Below, piece after piece: positions 42,954 through 51,580 of a DNA stretch of 64,000 bases. How positions within the stretch are numbered: the first letter of the stretch is position 1; each line of letters opens with the position of its first letter. The notes below the pieces were generated by a model. That model was not told the DNA's origin. It did not search any database and worked only from the letters and a program-made list of their open reading frames with translations. Origin of the DNA: Brevibacillus brevis (lineage in GTDB: Bacteria; Bacillota; Bacilli; Brevibacillales; Brevibacillaceae); contig NZ_CP134050.1 of NCBI RefSeq assembly GCF_031583145.1, positions 516,501 through 580,500 of the forward strand, read 5' to 3'. Position numbers and translations under genes: made by a program.

Positions 42954-43304
42954 GTGATTGTTAAACGTGGCGATGTGTTTTTCGCGGACCTGTCACCGGT
43001 CGTTGGCTCTGAGCAAGGAGGCGTTCGGCCTGTATTAGTCATTCAGAACGACATTGGAAATCGATTTAGTCCGACGGTCATCGTCGCAGCTATCACGGCG
43101 CAGATTCAAAAGGCAAAATTGCCCACGCATGTTGAGATTGACGCAAAATTATATGGATTTGATCGTGACTCCGTCATTCTGTTGGAACAAATTCGAACCA
43201 TTGACAAACAACGGCTAACCGACAAGATTACTCATCTGGACGACGAGATGATGGATCGTGTCAATGAATCCCTGCAAATCAGCTTGGGACTCATTGATTT
43301 TTAG
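42954..43304 (+). CDS. ndoA: EndoA toxin (MazF-type mRNA interferase)
   Basis: EndoA cuts RNA at U^ACAU sites in its B. subtilis form and slows growth when the antitoxin is lost. The 116-residue protein is nearly identical to that enzyme over [37 protein letters not shown] and [20 protein letters not shown], including Arg25 and Thr48 of the active site. It starts with GTG and has its ribosome site inside ndoAI. The pair lies directly upstream of the rsb-sigB cluster, as in B. subtilis. Confidence 0.97.
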   Translation: MIVKRGDVFFADLSPVVGSEQGGVRPVLVIQNDIGNRFSPTVIVAAITAQIQKAKLPTHVEIDAKLYGFDRDSVILLEQIRTIDKQRLTDKITHLDDEMMDRVNESLQISLGLIDF

Positions 43305-43328
43305 AGCGGGATAGGCCTTTGGAGAGGA

Positions 43329-43361
43329 AAAGCCACTTGAGCGAAAGCAAGTGGTTTTTTT
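43329..43361 (+). terminator. Terminator of ndoAI-ndoA
   Basis: AAAGCCACTTG pairs with CAAGTGGTTTT around an eight-base loop, followed by T. It separates the toxin pair from rsbT. Confidence 0.88.
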
Positions 43362-43505
43362 GCGTGCAGGGCAGGGATTTTGCGAGCATATAGCGAATGT
43401 GATGGAGTAGCGAGTTTAGACAAAATGTGACATGGTTTGATTAAGGTGTCAAAAGCTGCAATTCATTTCTACCTACCAGGTGAAGGCGGAAGGGGTTTTT
43501 TGATT

Positions 43506-43919
43506 GTGGCAGAGTTGTATCCTGAGACAATCAAGATAGAGACAGAGTCGGATATTGTCGCAGCGAGGCAAGTGGGACGGAATATGTCGCGTCAGTTAGG
43601 GTTCGGCACGATCATGCAGTCCCGGATGGCCACATCCATTTCTGAACTGGCTCGGAACATTTTTTTGTACGCAGGAAAAGGAACCATTACGATAACGCCG
43701 ATTGAACGCGAAGGGGCAATCGGCTTGCAAATAACGGCGGTGGACGCGGGCCCGGGAATCCCGGACGTGCGCAAGGCTCTGGAGGACGGCTACACGACTA
43801 CCGGTGCGCTTGGAGCAGGGCTGCCCGGTGTCAGGCGAATGATGGATGAGTTCGATATTCAAAGCGCTCCAGGCGAAGGAACGCGCGTCGTCATCGCCAA
43901 ATGGCTGGAACGAACATAA
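43506..43919 (+). CDS. rsbT: Serine/threonine kinase RsbT (anti-anti-sigma pathway)
   Basis: RsbT is a GHKL-type kinase that in B. subtilis is held by the RsbR-RsbS stressosome and, when freed, activates RsbU. The 137-residue protein starts at GTG 43506, after GGAAGGGG, giving the length usual for RsbT. Motifs are ISELARNIFLYAGKG (N box), DAGPGIPD (G1) and GALGAGLPGVRRMMDEF (G2). The usual partner genes rsbR and rsbS are not present upstream; the region before it is non-coding. Confidence 0.93.
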   Translation: MAELYPETIKIETESDIVAARQVGRNMSRQLGFGTIMQSRMATSISELARNIFLYAGKGTITITPIEREGAIGLQITAVDAGPGIPDVRKALEDGYTTTGALGAGLPGVRRMMDEFDIQSAPGEGTRVVIAKWLERT

Positions 43920-43934
43920 GGAAGGTGGAGAGAG

Positions 43935-44933
43935 ATGATGACCCGGGGTGTAGAGGAAGAGTACGTCAAAATTCTCCGGGATTACTTGACTGGCCAAGGT
44001 GAGGATCAACTGTACGACGCCCAGCAGTTGGGCAAATGGCTGCTGCTGCGGGACATTTCACCGGAAGAAATCATAGACTTGCACGGTCGAGCGTTGGAAG
44101 AGCTGGGGGAAGTACCCGAATTTGTGCGTGCTTCCTTTTCTATTTTGACCGAAGTGATGATCGAATACGGAAACGAACACCGCTCCGTTACCAGTTTGAG
44201 AAGCAAGCACAAGCAGCTTCAATCGGAGATCGCGGTCGCCTCCGCCATGCAGAAGGCCCTTTTGCCGGAGGCGCTCCCCGTCTACCCCGGGGTGGATCTC
44301 GGGGTGGTGAGCGTCGCGGCAAAACAGCTTTCCGGCGATTACTACAACTTCATCTGTCACGAAGACCGTTTATGCTTGATGGTCGCCGACATCACGGGAA
44401 AGGGCATTTCGGCAGCGATGTGCATGTCCATGCTGAAATACGCGCTGGACAGCTTGGGAGAGATGCAGCAGAGCCCGGATGAAATGCTGCACAACCTCAA
44501 TCGGGTGGTGGAGCGGAATATCGACCCCAGCATGTTCGTGACGATGGTATTGGGCTGCTACGATACACGCAGCCATTCCTTTCGGTACGCCGTGGCCGGC
44601 CATGAGCCGGGATTTGTATACCGGGCAAAGGAAGGACGTTTTTACGATATGGAGGGACAAGGCCCGGCGCTGGGACTAAGCCCGAACAGCCGTTATGAGG
44701 AGCGGGAAGTTTATCTGGATGTGGGAGATGTTCTGATTCTTCTGACTGATGGTGTAACGGAACGGAAAATTGACCGATATTACTTGCAGAGGGAAGAGCT
44801 CGTGGAATACTTGCAGGCCGAAGTCGGTTCCACTGCCCAAGCGATGGCGGACGGCCTGTACAGCAAGCTTCTCTTGCTCTCCCAGTTTGAGCTGCCGGAC
44901 GATTACACCATGATTGTCCTGCGAAGAACATGA
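43935..44933 (+). CDS. rsbU: PP2C-type phosphatase RsbU
   Basis: RsbU dephosphorylates RsbV and so releases SigB. The 332-residue protein has an N-terminal four-helix RsbU_N domain (1-85), which in B. subtilis docks RsbT, a linker coil (SLRSKHKQLQSEIAVASAMQ) and a SpoIIE/PP2C domain (about 120-332) with SGDYYNF, VADITGKGISAAMCMSML, AGHEPGF and LLTDGVTE. All metal-site aspartates appear present. GGTGGAGAG precedes the tandem ATG. Its presence next to rsbT implies the environmental branch of SigB control. Confidence 0.95.
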   Translation: MMTRGVEEEYVKILRDYLTGQGEDQLYDAQQLGKWLLLRDISPEEIIDLHGRALEELGEVPEFVRASFSILTEVMIEYGNEHRSVTSLRSKHKQLQSEIAVASAMQKALLPEALPVYPGVDLGVVSVAAKQLSGDYYNFICHEDRLCLMVADITGKGISAAMCMSMLKYALDSLGEMQQSPDEMLHNLNRVVERNIDPSMFVTMVLGCYDTRSHSFRYAVAGHEPGFVYRAKEGRFYDMEGQGPALGLSPNSRYEEREVYLDVGDVLILLTDGVTERKIDRYYLQREELVEYLQAEVGSTAQAMADGLYSKLLLLSQFELPDDYTMIVLRRT

Positions 44934-44956
44934 ACGACATCTGGAGGGTGATATCG

Positions 44957-45283
44957 ATGGACCTGACGATCAAGACGACCAGCACCGAGACAGAGCATCA
45001 AGTAAACCTTAGCGGGGATGTCGATGCCTTCACTGGTCCGAAAGTAAAAGAAGCGCTGATGACGCTGGTACAGTCGCCGAATGCGTCTGTCGTAGCCGTT
45101 GATCTGAAAGAAGTGGAATATATGGACAGCACGGGCATCGGGATCTTTATCGCAGTGATGAAGGCGTGCAAACAGTCGGGCTGCGAATTCGTGGTCCAAA
45201 ACCTTTCTCCACGCGTGGAGAGGCTGTTTCAGATTACGGGCTTGTACGAGCTGGTCGTCATCCGCAAAGGAGAGAGCGCGTAA
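44957..45283 (+). CDS. rsbV: Anti-anti-sigma factor RsbV
   Basis: A 108-residue STAS-domain protein. The phospho-acceptor serine lies in EYMDSTGIGIF. Unphosphorylated RsbV binds RsbW and frees SigB. The ATG at 44957 follows GGAGGGTG by eight bases. Its stop overlaps the rsbW start as TAATG, which suggests coupled translation and balanced amounts. Confidence 0.95.
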   Translation: MDLTIKTTSTETEHQVNLSGDVDAFTGPKVKEALMTLVQSPNASVVAVDLKEVEYMDSTGIGIFIAVMKACKQSGCEFVVQNLSPRVERLFQITGLYELVVIRKGESA

Positions 45284-45771
45284 TGGCTCAAAACAGACCT
45301 GTGGCAGACGTGATTGAATTAAAGTTCCCCGGGGTGCCGGATTACTTGGGAGTCGCCCGCCTGACCGTGTCGGGCGTGGCCAACCGCATGGGCTTTTCCT
45401 TCGAAGAAATCGAGGACATCAAGCTGGCGGTGGGCGAAGCATGCAGCAATGCGGTCAAGCACGCGTACAGAGCTGCTGACGGCGTGATTCAGCTCGTGTG
45501 CCAGGTCCATCCCGACCGCTTGGTGATCGTCGTATCGGACCAGGGAAAGGGATTGGAGAGCGAGCCTGTCCTTGATCAACTCTCGCCGCTTTGCGCGGGG
45601 ATCGACATTGAAGAGGTGGAAGAGGGGGGCCTTGGGCTCTATGTGATCCATGCCCTGATGGACGAGGTAGATATTCGTACAGACCACGGTGTCTCGGTCA
45701 CCATGACCAAATATGTTCGGCGGGATGGGGTGGCTGGCGATGACCGAACAATCTCGGAAGAAGAAGTTTAG
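45283..45771 (+). CDS. rsbW: Anti-sigma factor and kinase RsbW
   Basis: RsbW binds SigB and also phosphorylates RsbV. The 162-residue GHKL protein has VGEACSNAVKHAYR (N box), VSDQGKG (G1) and EEGGLGLYVIHALMDEV (G2). It starts at the ATG that overlaps the rsbV stop and ends 32 bases inside sigB. Confidence 0.95.
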   Translation: MAQNRPVADVIELKFPGVPDYLGVARLTVSGVANRMGFSFEEIEDIKLAVGEACSNAVKHAYRAADGVIQLVCQVHPDRLVIVVSDQGKGLESEPVLDQLSPLCAGIDIEEVEEGGLGLYVIHALMDEVDIRTDHGVSVTMTKYVRRDGVAGDDRTISEEEV

Positions 45772-46534
45772 TCCCGCAGAGCTAAGGCAGCTCACCCACC
45801 AGTATTGGGAGACGGGCGATGCCGGCTTGCAGGAGCTGCTGGTGGAAGCGTACACCCCTCTGGTCGAGACCTTGGCCAAAAAGTTCGTTCGCGGGCAAAT
45901 CATGCACGAGGACCTGATTCAGGTCGGCATGATCGGTCTGCTGGCGTCGCTGCGCAGATTTGATCCGGCGTTCGATCGGACGTTTGAGAGCTTTGCCATT
46001 CCGACCATCATTGGCGAAATCAAGCGGTACATCCGGGACAAGACCTGGAGCGTCCACGTCCCTCGGCGGGTCAAAGAGCTGAGCCCGAAGATCAAGCGGG
46101 TGGTGGACGAGCTGACCGTTCAACTGCAGCGGTCTCCCCAGATCGCGGACATCGCCCGCTGTCTGGGCGTATCCGAGGAGGCAGTGCTGGAGACGCTGGA
46201 GATGGGGCGCAGCTACCATTCGCTTTCCATGGACAGCGAGCTGGAAGCGGACAGCGACGGCAATACGATCACGTTGCTGGATCTGATCGGTTCCCAGGAA
46301 GCGGGCTACGGCCAGGTCGAGCAAAACATGATGCTGGATCGTGCCCTGCACGTTTTGGACAAGCGGGAAAAGGAAATTATCCAATTGACATTTTATCAAA
46401 ACTTGAGCCAAAAGCAGGCGGGGGATGTGCTGGGCATGTCCCAGATGCACATTTCGCGGCTCCAGCGCAGGGCGCTCGGAAAATTGCGGGAAGCCCTGAA
46501 GGTGGATCAGCACGAAACGCTGCTGGGAACATAA
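45740..46534 (+). CDS. sigB: General stress sigma factor SigB
   Basis: SigB directs RNA polymerase to general stress promoters. The 264-residue protein has region 2 with HEDLIQVGMIGLLASLRRFDP and FAIPTIIGEIKRYIRDKTW, region 3 around VPRRVKELSPKIKRVVDEL, and region 4 with LSQKQAGDVLGMSQMHISRL. The ATG at 45740 gives the family start MTEQSRKK and overlaps the end of rsbW. No rsbX follows; the next gene is tex. I see no convincing SigB-type promoter before rsbT or rsbV. Confidence 0.96.
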   Translation: MTEQSRKKKFSPAELRQLTHQYWETGDAGLQELLVEAYTPLVETLAKKFVRGQIMHEDLIQVGMIGLLASLRRFDPAFDRTFESFAIPTIIGEIKRYIRDKTWSVHVPRRVKELSPKIKRVVDELTVQLQRSPQIADIARCLGVSEEAVLETLEMGRSYHSLSMDSELEADSDGNTITLLDLIGSQEAGYGQVEQNMMLDRALHVLDKREKEIIQLTFYQNLSQKQAGDVLGMSQMHISRLQRRALGKLREALKVDQHETLLGT

Positions 46535-46539
46535 AGGGA

Positions 46540-46569
46540 CGGGGTGTCGGACGGCACCTCTTTTTTTAT
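46540..46569 (+). terminator. Terminator of the rsb-sigB operon
   Basis: GGGGTGTC-like and GGCACCTC arms form a short stem followed by seven T. Confidence 0.7.
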
Positions 46570-46634
46570 GCTTCCAGACGTTAACAGCAAATGTGGTACA
46601 ATAAACGGCGAAGAACGAGCGCAGGAGGACACGT

Positions 46635-48797
46635 ATGGAACTTTCGTTGATGATCCAGACTATCGCCCGGGATACCGGCGTCAAACCTCACCAGGCTGAG
46701 CGTACGATCGCGCTCTTGGACGAAGGAAACACGGTCCCGTTTATCGCCCGCTACCGCAAAGAAATGACGGGGCAGTTGGACGAGACGCAGATTCGGGACA
46801 TTGAAGAGCGCGTTCGCTACTTGCGCAATTTGTCCGTGCGAAAGGAAGAAGTCATTCGCCTGATCGAGGAGCAGGGCAAGCTGACGGATGAGCTGCGCGC
46901 AGCGATCGAATCGTCAGCCAAGCTGCAGGAAGTAGAGGACTTGTATCGACCCTACCGGCAAAAACGGCGGACCCGTGCCACGATGGCCAAGGAGAAAGGG
47001 CTGGAACCGCTGGCCGATTACCTGTTGAGCTTGCCGAAGTCAGGGGATCCGCACAAGGAAGCGGAGCGTTTCATCGACCCGGAAAAAGGCGTCGAGTCGG
47101 CTGAGGCGGCTCTGCAAGGGGCCATGGATATCGTAGCTGAGCACCTGTCCGACGATCCGGACATCCGGCAGTGGATCCGTCAGCGGACGTTGCAGCAGGG
47201 CCTATTGCTGTCGGAGAAAAAGGCGGATGAAGCCGAAGAAAAAAATGTGTACCAAATGTACTATGCATATAGCGAGCCGTTGAAAAAGGTGGTGCCTCAC
47301 CGCGTGCTCGCGATGAATCGCGGCGAGAACGAAGGGATCCTGAAGGTGGGGATCGAAGCGCCCGTTCCCGAGATTCTGGCGTGGATGAAGAAGCGGGTCA
47401 TCCCGCGGGAGACCGTTGTGCGAGCGGTGCTCGAGCAGACGATCGAGGATGCCTACAAACGTCTCATCGCGCCATCGATCGAGCGCGAGGTGCGCTCGGA
47501 GCTGACGGAAACGGCGGAGGAGCGGGCGATCCACATCTTTGCGGAAAACCTGCGCAACCTGCTCTTGCAGCCGCCGGTCAAAGGAAAGGTCGTGCTGGGG
47601 GTCGACCCGGCGTTTCGAACAGGCTGCAAGCTGGCTGTGGTCGATGAGACAGGCAAGCTCTTGGAGGTAGCCGTCGTGTATCCGACTCCTCCGGTGAACA
47701 AGGTGGCAGAAGCCGCGGCAAAAGTGAAACAGCTGATCGAGAAGCACGGCGTCACCGTGGTCGCTATCGGCAACGGCACCGCCTCGCGGGAAACGGAGCA
47801 ATTCATCGCAAATGTCTTGAAAGAGCTGGGAAAAGACGTGATGTACATCATCGTAAACGAGGCGGGCGCATCCGTTTACTCCGCCTCCACGTTGGCGAAG
47901 GAAGAGTTCCCCGAGCTCGACGTCGCGGAGCGCAGTGCCGTATCGATCGCAAGGCGGCTGCAGGACCCGCTGGCGGAGCTGGTCAAGATCGATCCGAAGT
48001 CGGTCGGTGTCGGTCAGTACCAGCACGATGTGTCTCAATCGCGGCTGGCGGACAGCCTGCAATTCGTCGTCGAATCTGCGGTGAACCACGTGGGAGTGGA
48101 CGTGAATACGGCTTCGGCTTCTCTCCTGCAGTACGTGTCCGGCATCAGCAAGCAGGTGGCGGTCAACATCGTGAAGAAACGGGATGAAATCGGCAAGTTT
48201 TCGTCACGGACAGAGCTGAAGGGCGTGCCGCGTCTGGGAGCGAAAACGTACGAGCAGTGCATTGGCTTTCTGCGCGTCATGGAGGGATCCAATCCGCTGG
48301 ACAAGACTCCGATCCACCCCGAGTCTTACGGGGCGACGGACCAGCTGCTGCAGATGATCGGCATTGCGCCCGGGGAGATCGGAAGCGACCGCTGCAAGGA
48401 GCGCCTCCAGTCCCTGAACGTAGCGGAAACCGCGCAGAAGCTGGGCATCGGGGAACCGACCCTCGCCGACATTGTGGAAAGCCTGCTGCGCCCTGGGCGC
48501 GACCCGCGGGACGAGCTGCCTAAGCCGCTCTTGCGCAGCGACGTCCTCCAGCTCTCGGATCTGAGCGTAGGAATGAAGCTCCAGGGAACGGTCCGCAATG
48601 TCGTGGACTTCGGCGCATTTGTAGATATCGGCCTGAAAAACGACGGCCTCGTACACATCTCCCGACTGAAAAAAGGATTTGTGAAGCACCCGCTCGATGT
48701 AGTGACGGTAGGGGACATCGTGGACGTCTGGGTCGTCGAAATCGACGAAAAGCGCCAGCGGGTAGGGCTGACGATGGTCGCACCGACGGAAGGGTAA
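46635..48797 (+). CDS. tex: Tex family RNA-binding transcription accessory protein
   Basis: Tex is a cytoplasmic RNA/DNA-binding protein. The 720-residue protein has the N-terminal helical Tex domain (ERTIALLDEGNTVPFIARYRKE), a YqgF/RNase H-like domain (about 320-450; KVVLGVDPAFRTGCKLAVVD), helix-hairpin-helix parts (ELKGVPRLGAKTYEQCIGFL) and a C-terminal S1 domain (about 640-712; GTVRNVVDFGAFVDIGLKND). GGAGGAC precedes the ATG. It stands in the same place as B. subtilis ydcI, just after the sigB operon. Confidence 0.96.
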   Translation: MELSLMIQTIARDTGVKPHQAERTIALLDEGNTVPFIARYRKEMTGQLDETQIRDIEERVRYLRNLSVRKEEVIRLIEEQGKLTDELRAAIESSAKLQEVEDLYRPYRQKRRTRATMAKEKGLEPLADYLLSLPKSGDPHKEAERFIDPEKGVESAEAALQGAMDIVAEHLSDDPDIRQWIRQRTLQQGLLLSEKKADEAEEKNVYQMYYAYSEPLKKVVPHRVLAMNRGENEGILKVGIEAPVPEILAWMKKRVIPRETVVRAVLEQTIEDAYKRLIAPSIEREVRSELTETAEERAIHIFAENLRNLLLQPPVKGKVVLGVDPAFRTGCKLAVVDETGKLLEVAVVYPTPPVNKVAEAAAKVKQLIEKHGVTVVAIGNGTASRETEQFIANVLKELGKDVMYIIVNEAGASVYSASTLAKEEFPELDVAERSAVSIARRLQDPLAELVKIDPKSVGVGQYQHDVSQSRLADSLQFVVESAVNHVGVDVNTASASLLQYVSGISKQVAVNIVKKRDEIGKFSSRTELKGVPRLGAKTYEQCIGFLRVMEGSNPLDKTPIHPESYGATDQLLQMIGIAPGEIGSDRCKERLQSLNVAETAQKLGIGEPTLADIVESLLRPGRDPRDELPKPLLRSDVLQLSDLSVGMKLQGTVRNVVDFGAFVDIGLKNDGLVHISRLKKGFVKHPLDVVTVGDIVDVWVVEIDEKRQRVGLTMVAPTEG

Positions 48798-48809
48798 GGA
48801 AAACAAGAA

Positions 48810-48848
48810 GGCGGCGCCCCGTTATTCGGGACGTCCGCCATGTTTTTC
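48810..48848. terminator. Terminator of tex, overlapping the end of cmpA
   Basis: GGCGG and CCGCC form the outer stem and CCCG/CGGG the inner one, followed by TTTTT. On the other strand it lies across the cmpA stop codon. Confidence 0.72.
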
Positions 48849-48944
48849 CCAATATAAGAACCAGCAACTGTTCAGCAAGCGAATTTGCCTGACATCCTTC
48901 CCGCTGAAGGCACGCTGCAACTGCCTACGCATCCATTGTGGCAT
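48822..48944 (-). CDS. cmpA: Cortex morphogenetic protein CmpA
   Basis: A 40-residue protein read on the minus strand: MPQWMRRQLQRAF, then GKDVRQIRLLNSCWFLYW. This matches the small CmpA family, which in B. subtilis holds back spore cortex assembly by bringing SpoIVA to ClpXP. AGGAGG lies six bases before the ATG, confirming the start. It lies between tex and sprT as in Bacillus. A CATACACA sequence upstream resembles a SigE -10 box, which would fit mother-cell expression, but I found no matching -35. Confidence 0.88.
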   Translation of the reverse strand: MPQWMRRQLQRAFSGKDVRQIRLLNSCWFLYWEKHGGRPE

Positions 48945-49024
48945 GAAGGTACCTCCTGGAGTTCATCGTCTATTGGCATGTGTATGCGCAGGACGAGATG
49001 GAGGTACCTATTTTTTACGGGGTG

Positions 49025-49360
49025 TTACTCTTCTTCGCGCAAAAATTCCAGTTGGGCCTGGAGGGCGCGAATTTCCGTCAAGAGCGAAATCAACGGATAC
49101 TGGCTCTCCTGCAAGGAGGCAAAGCGGCGTTCCAGCTCGCTTACGTAGTCCAGACCATCGGCGACCGAGAGCCCCTTGTCAAGCAGCTCCAGTTCGGCGC
49201 ATTCCGCGACGACTTGCGGCAGCTTCGGCCGATCCGCGATGGTCAGTTTGTCGATCTCTTTGTGCAGCCGCTTGAACAGGGCAACCAGTTGGTACATGTG
49301 CGATTCGGGCATCGCGACAAACTGAAGTGCGGTGCCTTCCTGCAACAGCAAATAGCGCAT
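49025..49360 (-). CDS. Conserved hypothetical protein (MRYLLLQEG family)
   Basis: A 111-residue protein with a short beta start (MRYLLLQEGTALQFVAMPES) and then long charged helices likely to form a coiled coil (HMYQLVALFKRLHKEIDKL and SELERRFASLQESQYPL). Similar proteins occur in Paenibacillaceae and are sometimes named hydrolase/acyltransferase, but I see no catalytic motif to support that. GGAGG lies directly before the chosen start; five upstream codons are within or before the ribosome site. Divergent from sprT. Confidence 0.68.
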   Translation of the reverse strand: MRYLLLQEGTALQFVAMPESHMYQLVALFKRLHKEIDKLTIADRPKLPQVVAECAELELLDKGLSVADGLDYVSELERRFASLQESQYPLISLLTEIRALQAQLEFLREEE

Positions 49361-49469
49361 GAGCTCCTCCACCATTCTACTTTTCTACCAACCAGTGTAG
49401 CGTAACTGTCTGGCACTTTTCAACCGGAACTGCTATCGTGAAAGGAAAGACAGGAGCGGAGGAGAAACG

Positions 49470-49943
49470 ATGACCGATCAGGAGTTGCAAAAGCTGGTGG
49501 AGGACATATCCAGCCAATTTTTCGCTGTGCCCTTTCGCCATCAGGCCCGCTTTAACGGCCGGCTGCGTACGACGGGCGGGCGTTATTTGCTGAAAAGCCA
49601 CGACATCGAGCTGAATCCGCGGCATTTGCAGGAGCATGGCATGGACGAGCTGGTTTCCATCATCAAGCATGAGCTGTGCCATTACCATCTGCACTTGGCC
49701 AAGCGGGGGTACCGCCATGCGGATCGCGACTTCCAGCTGCTGCTCAAGCAGGTCGGCGGCAGCCGGTACTGCCAGCAGGTGGGAGAAGGGCGGAAGCGAC
49801 TGCCTTATCGCTATGAGCTTGCTTGCAAGGCGTGCGGAATGACTTATAAGCGAAAGCGCAAGATAAACCCATCCCGCTACCGCTGCGGCAGATGCAGCGG
49901 CAAGCTGGTTCTGAGGGAGCTAAAAGAGCCCGTTTTTTCCTGA
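49470..49943 (+). CDS. sprT: SprT family zinc protease-like protein
   Basis: The 157-residue protein has the zinc motif HELCHYHLH (about 67-75) and four cysteines in CKACG and CGRC near the C-terminus that form a zinc ribbon. SprT-like proteins are metallopeptidases related to the DNA-protein crosslink protease Spartan; the bacterial role is unclear. It corresponds to B. subtilis ydcK. GGAGGAG precedes the ATG. Confidence 0.92.
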   Translation: MTDQELQKLVEDISSQFFAVPFRHQARFNGRLRTTGGRYLLKSHDIELNPRHLQEHGMDELVSIIKHELCHYHLHLAKRGYRHADRDFQLLLKQVGGSRYCQQVGEGRKRLPYRYELACKACGMTYKRKRKINPSRYRCGRCSGKLVLRELKEPVFS

Positions 49944-49981
49944 GGCGCTCGGGGAGGCGGGCTTTCGCGCGCTTTGTCTCG

Positions 49982-50023
49982 CGCAGGCGGTGCTTTGTTG
50001 CACGCAGGCGGTGCTTTGTTGCG
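49982..50023 (+). repeat. Tandem 21-bp direct repeat before thiL
   Basis: Two 21-bp units (49982-50002 and 50003-50023) differ only in the last base. Each ends in TTGCA or TTGCG, and the second supplies the -35 of the thiL promoter. Confidence 0.85.
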
Positions 50024-50048
50024 CGCCTTTGGAGTGCAGCGTTATAAT
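50019..50048 (+). promoter_or_regulatory. Promoter of the thiL-tsaD operon
   Basis: TTGCGC (50019-50024) and TATAAT (50043-50048) are 18 bases apart, 32 bases before the thiL start. Confidence 0.65.
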
Positions 50049-50079
50049 GAATGGACTATGCCGTAAAGGAGCGTTCGAG

Positions 50080-51105
50080 GTGGCACACGATGAATTTTCC
50101 CTGATCCGGCAATGGACGAGCCGATCGGACGGACAGGAAGGAGACGGCTTGACCGTCGGAATCGGGGATGATGCCGCTGTCTATACTCCGACGCCCGAGA
50201 TGGAAGTCGTGGCGTGCTGCGATGCGATGGTCGAAACCGTCCATTTTCTAAAAGAGACCATGCATCCGAGTGACATCGGGTACAAAGCCGTGGTCAGCAA
50301 CGTGAGCGATGTCGCCGCCATGGGAGGGCTCGCCCGGTACGCGCTGGTCACTATCGCCGTGTCTCCCGGCTGGTCTGCTGGGCAGACTGCTCACATTTAC
50401 GATGGAATTTACGAGGCTTGCGAGCAATACGGTGTAAAGCTGATCGGCGGGGATACGGTATCGGCGCCTGATGCCCTTCATCTTTCCGTGACGGTACTCG
50501 GCGAGGTGGAAAAGGGCCGGGCGATTCGCCGTTCCCATGCGGAGCCCGGCCAGCTGGTGTTTGTGACCGGAGACGTGGGGACGTCGGCCGCAGGGCTGTA
50601 CCTCTTGCTCAAGAAAAAAGAGACCGGCGAGCCCATATCCGAAGCATTTCAGGGGCTGGTCAAAGCGCACCAGCGTCCGAGCGCACAAGTGGAGGCGGGG
50701 AGGATCCTCCTTGCTTCGCGGGCTTGTGGAGCCTTGAACGACGTCAGCGACGGACTGGCCTCGGAGCTATGGGAAATCGCCGAGGCGAGCCGTGTGGAGC
50801 TCGAGATCGACGCAAGCCTGATTCCGATCAGCAAAGAAGTACGCGCCTGCGCGGGGCAGGCGGGAAAAGATCCGCTGGATTGGGCCTTTTACGGTGGGGA
50901 GGACTACCAGCTGGTCGGTACTGTCGACGAATCGAGCATCGATACATTGTCCGGGGATTTCGCAGCGGCCGGCATTCCGTTTACGATCATTGGCCGCGTA
51001 ACGAGCCGAGCGGCAGGTGCATCGGTCAGCTGCCTGCGGGCAGGCGAGCGGTCGCCATTGCCAAAGGCCGGCTTCAACCATTTCGGTCGTCGTGAAGGGG
51101 GATGA
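50080..51105 (+). CDS. thiL: Thiamine-phosphate kinase
   Basis: ThiL phosphorylates thiamine phosphate to thiamine diphosphate, the active cofactor. The 341-residue protein starts at GTG 50080, eight bases after AAAGGAG, which gives the family start AHDEFSLIRQ; the longer frame has no ribosome site. Motifs of the PurM-like fold are GIGDDAAV, CDAMVETVHF, VSNVSDVAAMGG, IGGDTVSAPD and NDVSDGLASEL with FYGGEDYQLV. It heads a tight operon with tsaE, tsaB, rimI and tsaD, as in B. subtilis. Confidence 0.95.
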   Translation: MAHDEFSLIRQWTSRSDGQEGDGLTVGIGDDAAVYTPTPEMEVVACCDAMVETVHFLKETMHPSDIGYKAVVSNVSDVAAMGGLARYALVTIAVSPGWSAGQTAHIYDGIYEACEQYGVKLIGGDTVSAPDALHLSVTVLGEVEKGRAIRRSHAEPGQLVFVTGDVGTSAAGLYLLLKKKETGEPISEAFQGLVKAHQRPSAQVEAGRILLASRACGALNDVSDGLASELWEIAEASRVELEIDASLIPISKEVRACAGQAGKDPLDWAFYGGEDYQLVGTVDESSIDTLSGDFAAAGIPFTIIGRVTSRAAGASVSCLRAGERSPLPKAGFNHFGRREGG

Positions 51106-51109
51106 CAAC

Positions 51110-51580
51110 ATGGCATACGAGTGGACACTCTCAGGTGTCGAGGAGACGCACCGTTTCGCGGAGAGTCTCGCGGCCCATTTGCAGCCGGGCGACTTTTTGG
51201 CGCTGGAAGGCGATCTGGGAGCGGGGAAAACGACGTTCACCCAAGGGCTCGGACGGGGTCTAGGCGTTCGGCAAGTGGTGAACAGTCCGACGTTTACGAT
51301 CATAAAAGAATATCAGGGGCGCTTGCCGTTCTATCATATGGATGTCTACCGGGTCGGGGATGACGTGGACTCGCTCGGTCTGGACGACTATTTTTTTGGA
51401 GAAGGAGTCTGTGTGGTCGAGTGGGCTTCCCTGATCGAGGAGGTACTCCCCGCAGACCGGTTGACCGTCTATTTGCGCGTAGCCGGGGAAGACAGACGTC
51501 TGATCGAGCTGGTGCCGCATGGGGACCGTTATGTGAAATTGTGTGAGGAGTTTGATTTTGATGCGCGTACTGGCGATTGA
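51110..51580 (+). CDS. tsaE: tRNA threonylcarbamoyladenosine synthesis ATPase TsaE
   Basis: TsaE is the ATPase that drives the TsaB-TsaD complex making t6A37 in ANN-reading tRNAs. The 156-residue protein has the P-loop EGDLGAGKTTF (about 36-46), the conserved NSPTFTIIKEYQG and the VVEWASLIEEVLP segment. The ATG at 51110 lies five bases after the thiL stop. Its end overlaps tsaB by 20 bases. Confidence 0.95.
   Translation: MAYEWTLSGVEETHRFAESLAAHLQPGDFLALEGDLGAGKTTFTQGLGRGLGVRQVVNSPTFTIIKEYQGRLPFYHMDVYRVGDDVDSLGLDDYFFGEGVCVVEWASLIEEVLPADRLTVYLRVAGEDRRLIELVPHGDRYVKLCEEFDFDARTGD

Noticed and set aside
43414-43439. SigB-type promoter before rsbT (GTTTAG, 14 bases, GGTTTG)
   Set aside because: The -35 is acceptable but the -10 lacks GGGTA; not good enough to claim autoregulation.
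49944-49980. Terminator after sprT
   Set aside because: GAGCCCG/CGGGCTT could pair, but the loop contains the T run and no T tract follows the stem.
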